A stretch of DNA of 64,000 nucleotides from Nisaea denitrificans DSM 18348 (GCF_000426505.1 NZ_AUFM01000001.1:1-64000), one strand, 5' to 3'; shown: positions 7,382-17,483, counted from the stretch's first letter. The notes: a model not told the origin generated them from the sequence alone. Translations and numbers: made by a program.

Positions 7382-8320
7382 TCACGTGGTCGGGAGCGCA
7401 GCCCATGAGGCCCCGCTGTCATGACTGAGGATCACCTCGTCTGCGGTGATGGCGGCGATCCGGGATGGCTCGGTCGGGTGAGCGGCGAGCGCGGGCGCGA
7501 CGTGGCCCGATCTATGCGCCCAGTTCACCCCGCTATCGGAGGACGCCCAAAGTCCCGAGGGCAGCGCCGCAGCGAGCCGTTCTGGGGCAGCCATTGCCGA
7601 GGTCAGAGCCAATACGGGCTCGCCCTCGGGCAGCGGAGTCTCTGGCGCGGGCGGCGTTCCCGCGACCAGCGCATCCATCGCGTTCCCCGCCACCACGTCC
7701 TGCCAACGGCAGAAGCAGTCGGGAACGCGGGTCAAGCCGCGCTCGGTGCCGGCGTAGATCCAGATGCCGCCCATGCCTGAGGCGAGATTGACAGAGGCGA
7801 TCGTCAGCACCTCGCGCTCAGCATCGGCGATCCAGGGACGGTCCATCACGAAGGACCAGTTTTCCCCCGCGTCTTCGCTGCGCCATAGCCCGTCGCCCGC
7901 GACGGCGGCATAGACCGTGTCCGGAGCGCCCGCCGCGGTGGCAACCGCCGTCACCTGCGGCATCGGCAGGCCTCCCGATGCCGGGTGCCATGTCCGGCCG
8001 CCATCGTCTGACCGATCGAGACCGCCGCCCTCCAGCGCCGCGAAGAGCCGCCCGGTCCGCGCGGGGTGACAAGCAAGCGCCCGGATATGGGCGCGTGGCG
8101 TGGGAAATGTTGCCGAAGCGCCACCTGACAAGTCATGCCGCCACACCTGCGCGCCCGCGACGACAAGCGCACCGCCGTCAAAAGCCAGTGCGGATGCCAC
8201 GGCGCCCCCGGCATGCGCCCACCGCGCCGGAGACAGCCCAGAGAGGACCACACCGCCCAGCATGGCCAATGCTTGGCGTCGTCCGAGCGGAGATCCGGTC
8301 CTTGAGTGCTCGTTCATCAT
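7382..8320 (-). CDS. Secreted beta-propeller (sialidase/BNR-like fold)
   Basis: This 312-residue protein has a Tat-like signal (GRRQALAMLGGVVLSG, ending near AHA) and repeated BNR/Asp-box elements of the form SxDxGxxW: RSDDGGRTW, RSEDAGENW, SSDSGVNW and SHDSGASW. This indicates a beta-propeller. Sialidase activity is unlikely, since no arginine triad is evident. Homologous propellers accompany multicopper oxidases in copper and mercury islands. Its start lies just inside the 3' end of the oxidase gene with GGGGAG upstream; an adjacent second ATG is equally possible. Function unknown; a periplasmic scaffold or metal-binding role is plausible. Confidence 0.7.
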   Translation of the reverse strand: MMNEHSRTGSPLGRRQALAMLGGVVLSGLSPARWAHAGGAVASALAFDGGALVVAGAQVWRHDLSGGASATFPTPRAHIRALACHPARTGRLFAALEGGGLDRSDDGGRTWHPASGGLPMPQVTAVATAAGAPDTVYAAVAGDGLWRSEDAGENWSFVMDRPWIADAEREVLTIASVNLASGMGGIWIYAGTERGLTRVPDCFCRWQDVVAGNAMDALVAGTPPAPETPLPEGEPVLALTSAMAAPERLAAALPSGLWASSDSGVNWAHRSGHVAPALAAHPTEPSRIAAITADEVILSHDSGASWAALPTT

Positions 8321-8330
8321 CGCTCTCCCC

Positions 8331-9767
8331 TCAGGCCACACGGATCACCCCCATCATCCCGCCCGCCTGATGCTCGAGGATGTGGCAGTGAAACATCCAG
8401 TCGCCAGGATTGTCGGCGACGAACGCGATCTCGACCCGTTCGCGCGGGGCCATCAGCACGGTGTCCTGCCATTCGCGATGTGCGGTGGGCGTGCCGTCGC
8501 GGCTGAGCACTCGGAAGGAATGGCCGTGCAGGTGGATCGGGTGGTGGAACGCCGTGGCGTTGGTCATGGCGATAACGTGGGAGGCATCGCGCTCCAGCGT
8601 CAGCATCGGGTCGAGGATATGGCCTTCGGCCGCCACGCCGTTGACAAACCAGATGCCGCTATCGTGCATTCGGTTCATCATACCCCTCATGCCGCGTCCG
8701 TTAGAAAGGCCCATCTTGCGCTCGACCATCCCGCCCATCATGCCTCCAGTGAAGGTCACCTCATGACGATGGGCGCGCCCGATGTTTGGTTCGGGGAGGT
8801 GGTTCGGGGCCAAATCCATGGACCAGTCGGGCTGCGCGTCGCGGAGCGGCGTCTCCGCTACCGTCAGATCGACGAGGGCATAGGCGTCCTTTGCGAAGAA
8901 CCGGTCGATGACGGAGACCGTCGCACCCGGCTCGGTGGTTACGTCGATCATCAGGTCTGCGCGCATGGCCGGACCGAGGACCAGCCGCCCGCCGGGCACC
9001 GAGTGCGGCGCGACCGGTTGGCCGTCGAGCGCGATCACTTGCGGCGCAAGATTACCAAAATCGAGCGCGAAAATGCGAGCATTGGCAGAATTGATCAGGC
9101 GGAGCCGGATCCGTTCCCCCGCTCGTACTGGCATCGCGTCGGGGACCCGACCGTTGATCGTCACCGTATTGCCTAGCCGTCCGCCGTGGCTCATATCGTG
9201 GAAGTCGCCGAAATCCGCAGCGATTGATGCATCCTGCGTCAGGCGCCAGTCATCGAGCACCCAGACCAGTTCACGGTCCACGCGCGGCGGGGTCGCTTCC
9301 TCGACAATCAGCGGGCCGTAGAGGCCTCGACCGACCTGCTCGAAGCTTCGCTGGTGCGGGTGATACCAGAACGTGCCGGCATCGACCGCGTCGAACTCGT
9401 AGACGAAGCTCTCGCCCGGCACGATCGGGGGTTGCGTCAGGTGCGGCACGCCGTCCATGGCGTTCGGCACCCGCAGTCCGTGCCAGTGAACCGTCGTGTC
9501 TTCGGCAAGTGCGTTGTCGACCACGATGCGGAGCCGCGCGCCTTGGCGCACCCGGATCTCGGGGCCGGGCACGGTGCCGCCATAGCACCAGATGTCGCTC
9601 TCGCCCCAGGGGTAGGGCGCCAAACGCGCCCGACCCGGTGCCGCGCGCAGGGTGAAGATACCGGGCGTGTCAGCCCATGCGGGGCGCAGAGCAAATGCTG
9701 TGCCGGACGCGGCGCTGCCAGCCAGAAAGCCGCGGCGCGATAGCGTCGGTGATAATGCAGATCTCAT
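8331..9767 (-). CDS. Multicopper oxidase (CueO/CumA-type)
   Basis: This 478-residue protein has a Tat signal (SRRGFLAGSA, residues 10-19) and all four copper motifs: HWHG (94-97), WYHPH (134-138), HPIHLHGHS (about 411) and FHCHILEHQ (about 459). A Met-rich insertion (GGMMGGMVERKMG and GMRGMMNRM) just before the third motif resembles the Cu(I)-binding segment of CueO. Such enzymes oxidise toxic Cu(I) to Cu(II) in the periplasm. It follows copA and a small secreted protein in the same direction and probably belongs to their operon. Confidence 0.92.
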   Translation of the reverse strand: MRSALSPTLSRRGFLAGSAASGTAFALRPAWADTPGIFTLRAAPGRARLAPYPWGESDIWCYGGTVPGPEIRVRQGARLRIVVDNALAEDTTVHWHGLRVPNAMDGVPHLTQPPIVPGESFVYEFDAVDAGTFWYHPHQRSFEQVGRGLYGPLIVEEATPPRVDRELVWVLDDWRLTQDASIAADFGDFHDMSHGGRLGNTVTINGRVPDAMPVRAGERIRLRLINSANARIFALDFGNLAPQVIALDGQPVAPHSVPGGRLVLGPAMRADLMIDVTTEPGATVSVIDRFFAKDAYALVDLTVAETPLRDAQPDWSMDLAPNHLPEPNIGRAHRHEVTFTGGMMGGMVERKMGLSNGRGMRGMMNRMHDSGIWFVNGVAAEGHILDPMLTLERDASHVIAMTNATAFHHPIHLHGHSFRVLSRDGTPTAHREWQDTVLMAPRERVEIAFVADNPGDWMFHCHILEHQAGGMMGVIRVA

Positions 9768-9902
9768 GTATCTCTCTCATCTGATGCATGCCGTTGGTCT
9801 CGCGCACATGGCGCAAGGGCTGCGCGTCTCCTGGCGTCCGTCAGGGACTCAGAGAAGACGCGACGGTCGCACACCCGCCCTCGCGGGAGGTGTGTCGTCG
9901 GA

Positions 9903-10247
9903 TCAGATGAAGGGTCGAGGAGGAAATGGGTCCGGCGGCGCGCGCAGCCCGCGAGGAGTCGTCATGCCGAGAAGGTGGTCCTGACGCAGCAATGGTGCTG
10001 CGGGCTGCGCGATGTCCACGCCTTTCAAGACGGCCGTGACAGGCGCCGTACAAACAAGGTCGCATAGCGTGTTCGCATCGCTGTCGCCGTCCTCGGGGCA
10101 ACCCTGACAGTCGGGCATCGACATCTCGCCGCCCTCAGACATCGCGATGTCCAACGCCATCGCGTTCGCACTCACCGCGTGCGTGACCGTGCCTAGGGCA
10201 AGAAGCGCCACTAAGGCTGAAAGAAAGATGACTCGGACCTGCGACAT
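9903..10247 (-). CDS. Small secreted Cys-containing protein
   Basis: This 114-residue protein has a signal peptide (MSQVRVIFLSALVALLALGTVTHA) and a short acidic/Met segment with cysteines (MPDCQGCP, then LCDLVC), ending in a Pro-rich tail. The CxxC pair and neighbours suggest metal or redox function. The start at 10247 is chosen because the signal peptide begins there; there is no strong Shine-Dalgarno. It resembles in size and plan the small secreted proteins at 43325 and 53062, but no family can be named. Confidence 0.55.
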   Translation of the reverse strand: MSQVRVIFLSALVALLALGTVTHAVSANAMALDIAMSEGGEMSMPDCQGCPEDGDSDANTLCDLVCTAPVTAVLKGVDIAQPAAPLLRQDHLLGMTTPRGLRAPPDPFPPRPFI

Positions 10248-10342
10248 AATTAGAGGGTGGCTTCGCAGAAGGCATTTATCCAGCCACTTTTTTGTGATGG
10301 GCCCCCGTGTCATCCTCGGCTGGCGGCAAACGCGCGCCCGGA

Positions 10343-12856
10343 TCAGCATGACGCGGTCTCTTGTGGGACCGCCATCTCGCGCGGTCCAGTCGAGGCCGCC
10401 CGCTCGTCCATGACAGGGCGCAAGCGGCGCAGGCGCAGCGCGTTCGACAGAACGAAGACCGAGCTTAGGGCCATCGCCCCGGCCGCCAGAACCGGCGACA
10501 ATAGCTGCCCGAAAGCCGGGTAAAGCACGCCCGCCGCCACTGGGATCAACGCTGTGTTGTAGCCGAAGGCCCAGAAAAGGTTCTGCCGGATGTTGCGCAT
10601 CGTATGGCGGGAGACCTGAAATGCGTTCACGATGCCTCGCAGATCACCCGACATCAGCACGACATCGGCGGATTCGATGGCGATGTCGGTCCCGGTCCCG
10701 ATCGCGATACCGACATCCGCATGGGCCAGCGCGGGCGCATCGTTGATCCCGTCGCCAACGAAGGTCACGCGCGCGCCGCCCTCGCGTAGACTGTCGAGCG
10801 CCGCAATCTTGCCATCCGGCAGCACGCCCGCGATTACCGTGTCTATCCCGACCTCCCGAGCGATGGCCTCCGCCGTTTCGCGCTTGTCGCCGGTGACCAT
10901 CGTCACGCGCAATCCCGCCGCATGCAGTGCGCGGATCGCCCTGGCACTCGACGGTTTGACCGGGTCCGCCACGGCGATCACCGCTGCGACTCGCCCGTCG
11001 ATTGCAGCGTAAAGCGAGGTGCGGCCCTTTGCAGCGAGATCGGCCTCTGCCCTAGCAAGGTTACCGGGATCCAGCTCCTCGCGCGCCATCAAGCGGTCCG
11101 CCCCAACCAGCACGTCACGTCCCGATACGCGGGCACGCACACCATAGCCGGTGATCGATTCGAACTCCTCCACCTTGGCGCGCGCGGCCCCCTCAACCTG
11201 CGCTGCGCGGGTGATTGCCTTGGCAACGGGATGTTCGGACTGGCTCTCGACCGCAGCGATCAACGACAAGACTTCATCGTGCTCAAACCCGTCTGCCAGC
11301 ACCAAATCGGTCATTTCAGGACGCCCTTCGGTCACTGTGCCTGTCTTGTCTAGCGCCACCACATCGACGGACGCCAGCGCCTGCAGCGCGTCGCCCTTGC
11401 GAAACAGCACTCCCATTTCCGCCGCGCGCCCGGTACCCACCATGATCGAGGTTGGCGTGGCTAGTCCCATAGCGCAGGGGCAGGCAATGATCAGCACCGA
11501 TACTCCGGCCACCAGCGCCAGCGTCACGTCGTGGTTCGTGCCGACCGTCAGCCATATCGCTACGGTGATCGCGGCCACGGCCATGACGGCCGGCACGAAC
11601 CACGACGTGACCCGGTCGACCAACCCCTGAATCGGCAACTTGCAGCCCTGCGCTTCTTCGACCATACGGATGATCTGCGCTAGGGTCGTATCCGTGCCCA
11701 CCCTCATCGTGCGAATGTGCAGGCTACCCGATCCATTGACCGTGCCGCCCGTTACCGCGTCGCCCTCGGCCTTGGCCACCGGTACGGGTTCACCGGTGAT
11801 CATGCTCTCATCGACATATGCCTCGCCGCTCAAAACCTCACCGTCCAGCGCGATGCGCTCGCCTGGGCGCACTAGCAGGATGTCGCCAACGCTAATACCG
11901 TCAATCTCGACCTCCTCCGCCTCTCCATCGCGGATCACGCGGGCCGTGCGGACCTGAAGCCCCAACAGCCGCTCGATAGCTGCCCCGGTCCGACCCTTTG
12001 CGCGCGCCTCAAGCCACCTGCCTAGAAGGATCAGCACGACGATCACCGCCGCCGCTTCGAAATAAACCGCGCGCACAGCCTCGGGCAGAAGGCCAGGCAG
12101 GAATGTAGCGACCACCGAATAAGCCCAAGCAGCACCAGTGCCGACCGCGACAAGGCTGTTCATATCCGGCGCCCCTCGCAGCAGCGCGGGAATGCCCTTG
12201 GCAAAGAAAACCCACCCCGGTCCCCCGAGGATGATCGTTGTCAGCGCGAACTGGAAATACCAGCTTACCTGCTGCCCGATCGCGCCAGTTATCAGCTCAT
12301 GCACCCCAGGAATCAAATGACTGCCCATTTCGATCACGAAGACCGGCAGCGCCAGCATGGCGGCGATCATGGTCTTGCGGGAGATCAGCCGAGCATCTTC
12401 CTCCTTGCGTGCCGCTGCCGAGATGCCCTCGCTCGTCTTTGCCAGCTCCGCCGGAAAACCAGCCGCGCGCGTCGCGGTCAAAAGATCTTGTGGGTTCACG
12501 ACTCCCTCGGCAACCGTCACCACTGCGCTCTCTGCGGCGAGGTTTACGTTGACGTCCAGAACGCCGGACAATGCGCCGAGAGCGCGATCCACCCGGCCAA
12601 CGCAAGAGGCACAGGACATCGATGTAAGGGTCAGTTTCACGGTCCGGGTCCGCAGCGGATAGCCAATGCCTCCAAGTGCTGTAGCGACCTGATTTAAATC
12701 GACACCCTCCGTGATATCCAATTGCGCGGCCCCATTGGCTAGGTTGACCGAGGCATTCGTCACCCCATTCACATCCGCCAAAGTTCTTTCGACCCGCCCC
12801 ACGCAAGACGCGCATGTCATGCCCTCAATAGCAATCTTGATATGCTGCGCATCCAT
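10343..12856 (-). CDS. copA: Cu(I)-exporting P-type ATPase
   Basis: This 837-residue protein has two N-terminal HMA domains (CASC at 15-18 and 82-85), the membrane Cu(I) motif [11 protein letters not shown], the phosphorylation loop DKTGTVTEG and the hinge [12 protein letters not shown]1B-1 ATPases pump Cu(I) from the cytoplasm to the periplasm. The start at 12856 (GGAAGG upstream) is preferred over the in-frame ATG at 12895, because that ATG lies inside the -10 of a CueR-type promoter (12891-12921) and would not be in the mRNA. It is probably the first gene of the minus-strand copper operon. Confidence 0.93.
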   Translation of the reverse strand: MDAQHIKIAIEGMTCASCVGRVERTLADVNGVTNASVNLANGAAQLDITEGVDLNQVATALGGIGYPLRTRTVKLTLTSMSCASCVGRVDRALGALSGVLDVNVNLAAESAVVTVAEGVVNPQDLLTATRAAGFPAELAKTSEGISAAARKEEDARLISRKTMIAAMLALPVFVIEMGSHLIPGVHELITGAIGQQVSWYFQFALTTIILGGPGWVFFAKGIPALLRGAPDMNSLVAVGTGAAWAYSVVATFLPGLLPEAVRAVYFEAAAVIVVLILLGRWLEARAKGRTGAAIERLLGLQVRTARVIRDGEAEEVEIDGISVGDILLVRPGERIALDGEVLSGEAYVDESMITGEPVPVAKAEGDAVTGGTVNGSGSLHIRTMRVGTDTTLAQIIRMVEEAQGCKLPIQGLVDRVTSWFVPAVMAVAAITVAIWLTVGTNHDVTLALVAGVSVLIIACPCAMGLATPTSIMVGTGRAAEMGVLFRKGDALQALASVDVVALDKTGTVTEGRPEMTDLVLADGFEHDEVLSLIAAVESQSEHPVAKAITRAAQVEGAARAKVEEFESITGYGVRARVSGRDVLVGADRLMAREELDPGNLARAEADLAAKGRTSLYAAIDGRVAAVIAVADPVKPSSARAIRALHAAGLRVTMVTGDKRETAEAIAREVGIDTVIAGVLPDGKIAALDSLREGGARVTFVGDGINDAPALAHADVGIAIGTGTDIAIESADVVLMSGDLRGIVNAFQVSRHTMRNIRQNLFWAFGYNTALIPVAAGVLYPAFGQLLSPVLAAGAMALSSVFVLSNALRLRRLRPVMDERAASTGPREMAVPQETASC

Positions 12857-12890
12857 TGATACCGGCCTTCCATCTCGCGTGGTTTTCTCA

Positions 12891-12921
12891 CACATAGGGG
12901 TTCCTGTAGGGGGAAGGTCAA
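12891..12921 (-). promoter_or_regulatory. CueR-type promoter of copA
   Basis: Reading the minus strand: -35 TTGACC (12921-12916), a 19-bp spacer beginning TTCC and containing CAGGAA, and -10 TATGTG (12896-12891). The overlong 19-bp spacer and the TTCC-N7-GGAA dyad match MerR-family activated promoters and closely resemble E. coli PcopA. The -10 overlaps the upstream in-frame ATG of copA, which fixes the true start downstream. The regulator is presumably the CueR encoded at 41616. Confidence 0.75.
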
Positions 12922-12938
12922 GGTAGCAAAGCCCGGGA

Positions 12939-13863
12939 GGCTTCTGTTGCCCAATTCTCTTATGACTAGGCCGTGGAATCATTAACGCGTAGCCAATCCC
13001 GGATGGCAGCGAGCTTGACGAATGCAAGGAAGTTGGCTGCGTGTTTCTCATATCGCGTAGCGATGCGCCGACAGTGCTTCATCCTGTTGAAGAACCGCTC
13101 AACGTGATTTCGATGATGCAAGAGATACGGACTGAAGCAGATCGGATCGCGCCGGTTCCGACGGGGCGGGATGTTCGCCCAGCATCCACGTGAACTCACG
13201 AACGTTCTTATCTCGGTCGCGTCCTAAGCCTCGTCGGCGAGAACCATTCCGCCGCTCGGTAGGCCTTCAAGTAGAGCACACGCCATCAGACTGTGATGCT
13301 GCTGACCGCCAGTAATCATAACTTGGAGCGGCAGTCCGTTCGCATCGACAACGGCGTGGATTTTGGTCGTCAGCCCTCCACGCGAACGTCCAAAGCCTTC
13401 GCTGGCACTATTCGGGATGCAAATTGCGTGCTGATGAGCGCGGCCTATCGTGCTTCAATCATCTGCACCTCGGCATCGTCCCGATGCGATATGGCAGTCA
13501 GGATACGGTCCCAAACGCCTGCGTAACGCCAAAGCACGAAGCGATTGTAGCAGGTGGTGTAGGAGCCAGCTCTCGGGTAGATACGCCATGGCGCTCCCGA
13601 CCTCAAGATCCAGAAAATGCCGTTCAGGACACGCCTGTCATCCACACGCGGGACGCTTCGCGGCATGCAAGGAAGGATTGGCGCTATCAACCGCTATTCG
13701 GCGTCGGAGAGGGCATGTCCCTTGTTCAAGACTCCCTTTCGGAGCTTGAATCACGCCGGCATGCCAAACTTCAATGTCTGCTTTGCCCCCAGGCACTGCG
13801 GCTTGGTCCGTTAGATCGACCGGTCGCTTCGCGCCCGAAATGCATGATTTCTGCAATGTAGCC
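12939..13863 (-). mobile_element. IS5-family element, decayed
   Basis: A transposase remnant on the minus strand is bracketed by imperfect ends: GGCTTCTGTTGCCCAATTCT at 12939-12958 and the inverse complement of GGCTACATTGCAGAAATCAT at 13844-13863. They agree at about 14 of 19 aligned positions when one gap is allowed. The element boundary is tentative. It sits directly behind the copA promoter, so the copper operon's upstream context has been replaced by the insertion. No target-site duplication was established. Confidence 0.4.
12966..13739 (-). pseudogene. IS5-family transposase, frameshifted with two stops
   Basis: A nearly full-length IS5-type transposase can be read in two frames. The N-terminal part gives SDAE-stop-RLIAPILP (stop in place of the usual Trp), then PRVDDRRVLNGIFWILRSGAPW and QMIEAR. 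A frameshift near 13444 leads to AHQHA, GRSRGGLTTKIHAVVDANGLP and VLADEA-stop-DATEIR (stop in place of Tyr), and the C-terminal part contains [23 protein letters not shown]. Two nonsense codons and one frameshift make it inactive. Confidence 0.85.
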
Positions 13864-13950
13864 AGGTCAACTCATGGAAAGGTTGCTTGAGCCTCCTGCT
13901 GGTGGAAGGTTTAGCATCAACCTCTATGATTAATGATTTTAGGGGCACCT

Positions 13951-14619
13951 ATGGAGATCACCGATCAAACGCTGCTGCTTGCATTCGGCCTCGGGTTACT
14001 TGGCTTTATCGAACCCTGCACTATCGGCGCACATTTGCTTTTTCTGGGAGGCCAGAGAGTCCGCCCGATGGGTCAGCGGATCAGCGCAGCTTTCATCTTT
14101 CTTCTGGCACGGCTCGTCGTGATGGGCGGATTCGGTGGCCTGATCGTCGTGCTGGGCCAACGCCTTATCGAGGTGCAGACCGGTGCGTGGCTAGCTTTCG
14201 GCGCAATTTATCTTGGCCTTGGGTTTGCGATACTCACGGGATGGGACAAAATAATGCGCCACCGCATCGGGTTAGCGCCCGAACGATGGAAGATTGCCTC
14301 CAACCCGCTGCTTCAGGGACTGGCGTTCGGCCTGAACATTCCCGCCTGCGCAGCACCAATCCTTTTTGGGCTTATCGGCACAGCGACCGTCAGCGGGTCG
14401 GCCACGACTGGTTTTCTTATGATGGGGGTCTTTGCGCTAGCGCTGTCGCTCCCACTCCTACCGCTCTCCGTAGTTCCCGGTCTTGCCCGGCCCCTTGATC
14501 GGCTTTCGGACTGGTTGCGACCGCGTCGCTGGCTACTGGGCATGATCTTCATAGGGCTAGGTATCTGGTCAATTTGGTTTGGCCTGTTCGTAGAACCTGT
14601 GGATTGGAGTGGGACGTGA
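13951..14619 (+). CDS. CcdA/DsbD-like membrane protein
   Basis: This 222-residue protein has about six membrane helices with one Cys in helix 1 (GFIEPCTIGAH) and one in helix 4 (NIPACAAPILFG), the positions used by CcdA-type thiol transporters. The first Cys-Pro order is reversed relative to the SPCV motif of the copy at 1561. AGGGG precedes the ATG. It overlaps the MFS gene (GTGA), so the two form a two-gene operon convergent with merA. Likely role: moving reducing equivalents to the periplasm; the specific client is unknown. Confidence 0.75.
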   Translation: MEITDQTLLLAFGLGLLGFIEPCTIGAHLLFLGGQRVRPMGQRISAAFIFLLARLVVMGGFGGLIVVLGQRLIEVQTGAWLAFGAIYLGLGFAILTGWDKIMRHRIGLAPERWKIASNPLLQGLAFGLNIPACAAPILFGLIGTATVSGSATTGFLMMGVFALALSLPLLPLSVVPGLARPLDRLSDWLRPRRWLLGMIFIGLGIWSIWFGLFVEPVDWSGT

Positions 14620-15854
14620 CCCCCCGCCGCCGCTTTTGGCATGTGGCGGGCGCAGGCACTGCATTCCAGGCTGGTTCGGCAGCGGTGGACAGCGCAACAG
14701 TGATGTCGGCGCTGGTCTACCAACTGACGGGCAGCGCTGTCGCCGTCGGAGCGGTTTCGACGATCCTGCGACTCGGCTGGCTTCTCCCTCAACTCTTCGT
14801 TGGCTATTTCGCCGGTCGTGGTGCTTCCTCCATGCCGTTCTATGTCGTGGGCGCGTTTGGACGAACGGCGGCGATTGCCATGCTCGCAATCGCACTCTGG
14901 GTCGGCGCGAAACTCGGCGGGACCTACGCAGCGCTCGGTACAGTGACACTTGTGCTGTGGGTACTGTATGCCTTCCTCAGTGGTATTGTCGGCGTTCCCT
15001 ACAACGATATTGTTGCCCGGTCCGTTCCGTCGGAACGCCGGAGCCGGATGCTTTCAATCCGCTTCTTCGGTGGAGGGATTGTTGCACTTCTTGTCGCCGC
15101 GTTGGCAGACAAACTGTTCAGGACGCTCGACTTCCCGATCTCCTATTCCGCAGTGCTGGGGATCGCGGCGAGCCTGATGTTGGTGTCGTCTTTCATCTTC
15201 ACTGCGATGGGAGAGCCGGAACAGGCAATGCCTACCAAAGCGGCCACAAGTTTCACGGCCTATCTGCGAGAGGGGGCTGTGACGTTTCGAGACGATCCAG
15301 TGTTCCGCCGCTTCGTTTTTGCGCAATGGTGCGGCGGCGCGGTTCTGATTGCCGCTCCATTTTTTATCGTCGCGGCCAACAGGCTTGGGGTAGGTTTGGA
15401 AAACGTGGCGCTTTTGCTCGGTGCCCAGACCGTGGGGGCGCTTGCGGGAAATCCGTTATGGGGCTGGTGGGGCGATAGCCGGGGCAAATTGAGCCTTATG
15501 CGCGGAATCGCAGTTGCCCGCATGGCTCCGCAAATTGCACTTCTGGTTCTTCTGCTGATACCCGTGCCGCCGGAGGCAGCCATGCCGGTTCTGCTCGTCG
15601 TATTCTTCGTTCTCGGCGCATTGGCGAATGGCTTGACGATTGCGGTCATCGGACTGCTGATGGAGATATCGCCGGACGACCGACGCCCTGCCTATAGTGG
15701 GTATTTCAACGCGCTGACGGCACCCGCTTTCGTTCTCCCGCTTGTCGGAGGTTTAGCCGTCGCCTCCTTGGGAACATGGATCGTATTCGCGACTGCGCTA
15801 GCTGCAGCAATCGGTCAAGCCACGTTTCTTGTGCGCATCGACGTAAGAGAATGA
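14616..15854 (+). CDS. MFS transporter
   Basis: This 412-residue protein has about twelve predicted helices and a Major Facilitator fold. The N-terminal half includes ILRLGWLLPQLFVGYFAGR, and a central cytoplasmic loop (about residues 195-220) separates the two halves. The GTG start at 14616 overlaps the stop of the CcdA-like gene and has GGAG upstream. Substrate cannot be told from the sequence. The tight coupling to a CcdA-like thiol transporter and the position between copper and mercury modules suggest metal- or thiol-stress export, which is speculative. Confidence 0.75.
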   Translation: MTPRRRFWHVAGAGTAFQAGSAAVDSATVMSALVYQLTGSAVAVGAVSTILRLGWLLPQLFVGYFAGRGASSMPFYVVGAFGRTAAIAMLAIALWVGAKLGGTYAALGTVTLVLWVLYAFLSGIVGVPYNDIVARSVPSERRSRMLSIRFFGGGIVALLVAALADKLFRTLDFPISYSAVLGIAASLMLVSSFIFTAMGEPEQAMPTKAATSFTAYLREGAVTFRDDPVFRRFVFAQWCGGAVLIAAPFFIVAANRLGVGLENVALLLGAQTVGALAGNPLWGWWGDSRGKLSLMRGIAVARMAPQIALLVLLLIPVPPEAAMPVLLVVFFVLGALANGLTIAVIGLLMEISPDDRRPAYSGYFNALTAPAFVLPLVGGLAVASLGTWIVFATALAAAIGQATFLVRIDVRE

Positions 15855-16052
15855 AGGAGATAGACGGGGCTACTCGGCTATCCGGATGAGAAGCGGACAT
15901 GCGGCCAATGTCTGGAAAGTCCGCAATGCCGACCTACGCGATTGATTGATCGTCTTCGAAGGTTCCGCCGAAAGCGGTCATCTGCGCTCGCCCGTTTATG
16001 AGTACACGCCCTATACTATGCTTGGCTTGGTGAACGCTCGCGCCGCCCTGCC

Positions 16053-17483
16053 TCACCCTGAGCAGCACGACAGCTTCGCTACGTCTTTGTCGAAGGTTTG
16101 CGCAGCGAGTTTCAGGCCTTCTACTGTCGTGAGATAGGGGAAGATCGTCTCACCAAGCGCCTTGGTCGTCATCTTCGCCTTCAGCGCCATCGCGAGCGTC
16201 TGGATGCTGTCCGCTCCCTCCGGCGCCATGATCACACCTCCCAGCAGGCGGTTGGTCGCCTGGTCCGCAACCAGCTTGATCAGGCCCCGCGTGTCGCGGG
16301 CGGCGAGCGCGCGAGGCACGTTGTCGAGCGACAGCTCGCTCGTCATGACGTCATGTCCTGCCGCACGCGCCTGCTCCTCTGTCAACCCGACTCCCGCGAC
16401 CTGCGGATCGGTGAACACAACCCAGGGCATCGCGGCGTTGTCGTAGCGCTCCGCCCCGCCTAGCACGGCGTTGCGAGACGCGAGCTTGGCGCCGTAAGCG
16501 GCCATGTAGACGAACTGGTCGCGATCCGTGACGTCACCCGCAGCGAAGATCCCGGGCTGCGTCGTCTGCATGTCGTCGCCAACCCGGATTGCACCGCGTG
16601 CGTCGGTCTCGATGCCTATCTCCGCGAGGCCCAGTTCCTCGGTGTTGGGTACACGTCCCGTCGTCAGAACAAGACAGTCAGCCATCAGATCGAGCTCGGC
16701 CCCGTCCACCGTCACGGTCAGGACTGCACGGTCCCCGTTGCGTCGCGCGGTATCGTAGGTCGCGCCGTCAAGAACCGTGACACCCTCGGCGCGCAAAGTC
16801 GCCGTGAGCACTTCTGACACTTCCGGCTCGGTGCGCGGCAAGAGGCGCGAGCGGCAGACGATGGTGACGCGGGCGCCCATCCGAGCCATCATCTGTGCGA
16901 GTTCGACACCGATATAGCCACCGCCGAGGAAGATCAGGCTGTCGGGCAACTGTTCCAACTTCAGAAGCGATGTGCTGTCAAGCGTGGGGGCGTCTTGGAT
17001 GCCGGGGATATCGGGCACGGCCGGGCGCCCGCCGGTGGCGACAATTACCCTGGGTGCCGTGAACTTACGACCGGCGACCTCGACTCCGCCGGGGACGAGC
17101 CGCGCGTGACCCTCGTCAATGTAAGTCACGTCCTCGTATGCCGGCAGCAGGTCGGCATATTTTTTCTTGCGCAGTGTCGAAACGAGATCGTCCTTGGCGG
17201 TGACATGCGCTGCCCAGTCGGCGACATGCGCCTCGCCATGCAGGCCCGGGAACCGATGCGCCGACTGGGCACCATGCAGGGCTTCCGCAGCGCGTATCAT
17301 TGTTTTCGAGGGCACGCAGCCGACGTTCACGCAAGTGCCGCCGATGGTGCCATGCCCAATCAGAGCGACGCGCTTGCCGCCCTCGGCCGCGGTGATTGCG
17401 GCCGAGAAGCCAGCGGAACCAGCGCCGATCACGGCAAGGTCGTATGTGTTCTTCTGTCTGTTGGTTGTGCTGCAGTCGGCCAT
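16053..17483 (-). CDS. merA: Mercuric reductase
   Basis: This 476-residue flavoprotein reduces Hg(II) to Hg(0) using NADPH in the cytoplasm. It shows the FAD motif VIGAGSAGFSAA, the redox-active pair GGTCVNVGCVPSK (C51, C56), the NADPH site LGGGYIGVELAQ and the C-terminal vicinal cysteines LSCCSG that take up Hg(II). It lacks the N-terminal HMA (NmerA) domain found in many MerA proteins. The ATG at 17483 is chosen; upstream readings run into merF. It is the last gene of merTPFA. Confidence 0.95.
   Translation of the reverse strand: MADCSTTNRQKNTYDLAVIGAGSAGFSAAITAAEGGKRVALIGHGTIGGTCVNVGCVPSKTMIRAAEALHGAQSAHRFPGLHGEAHVADWAAHVTAKDDLVSTLRKKKYADLLPAYEDVTYIDEGHARLVPGGVEVAGRKFTAPRVIVATGGRPAVPDIPGIQDAPTLDSTSLLKLEQLPDSLIFLGGGYIGVELAQMMARMGARVTIVCRSRLLPRTEPEVSEVLTATLRAEGVTVLDGATYDTARRNGDRAVLTVTVDGAELDLMADCLVLTTGRVPNTEELGLAEIGIETDARGAIRVGDDMQTTQPGIFAAGDVTDRDQFVYMAAYGAKLASRNAVLGGAERYDNAAMPWVVFTDPQVAGVGLTEEQARAAGHDVMTSELSLDNVPRALAARDTRGLIKLVADQATNRLLGGVIMAPEGADSIQTLAMALKAKMTTKALGETIFPYLTTVEGLKLAAQTFDKDVAKLSCCSG

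Noticed and set aside
7382-8320. Sialidase activity for the BNR-repeat protein
   Set aside because: Asp-box repeats only show a propeller fold; the arginine triad and catalytic residues of sialidases are not evident.
8100-9176. 358-codon open frame on the plus strand
   Set aside because: Antisense to the multicopper oxidase and beta-propeller genes; no initiation signal.
12857-12895. ATG at 12895 as the copA start
   Set aside because: It lies within the -10 of a CueR-type promoter, so the codon should not be on the mRNA.
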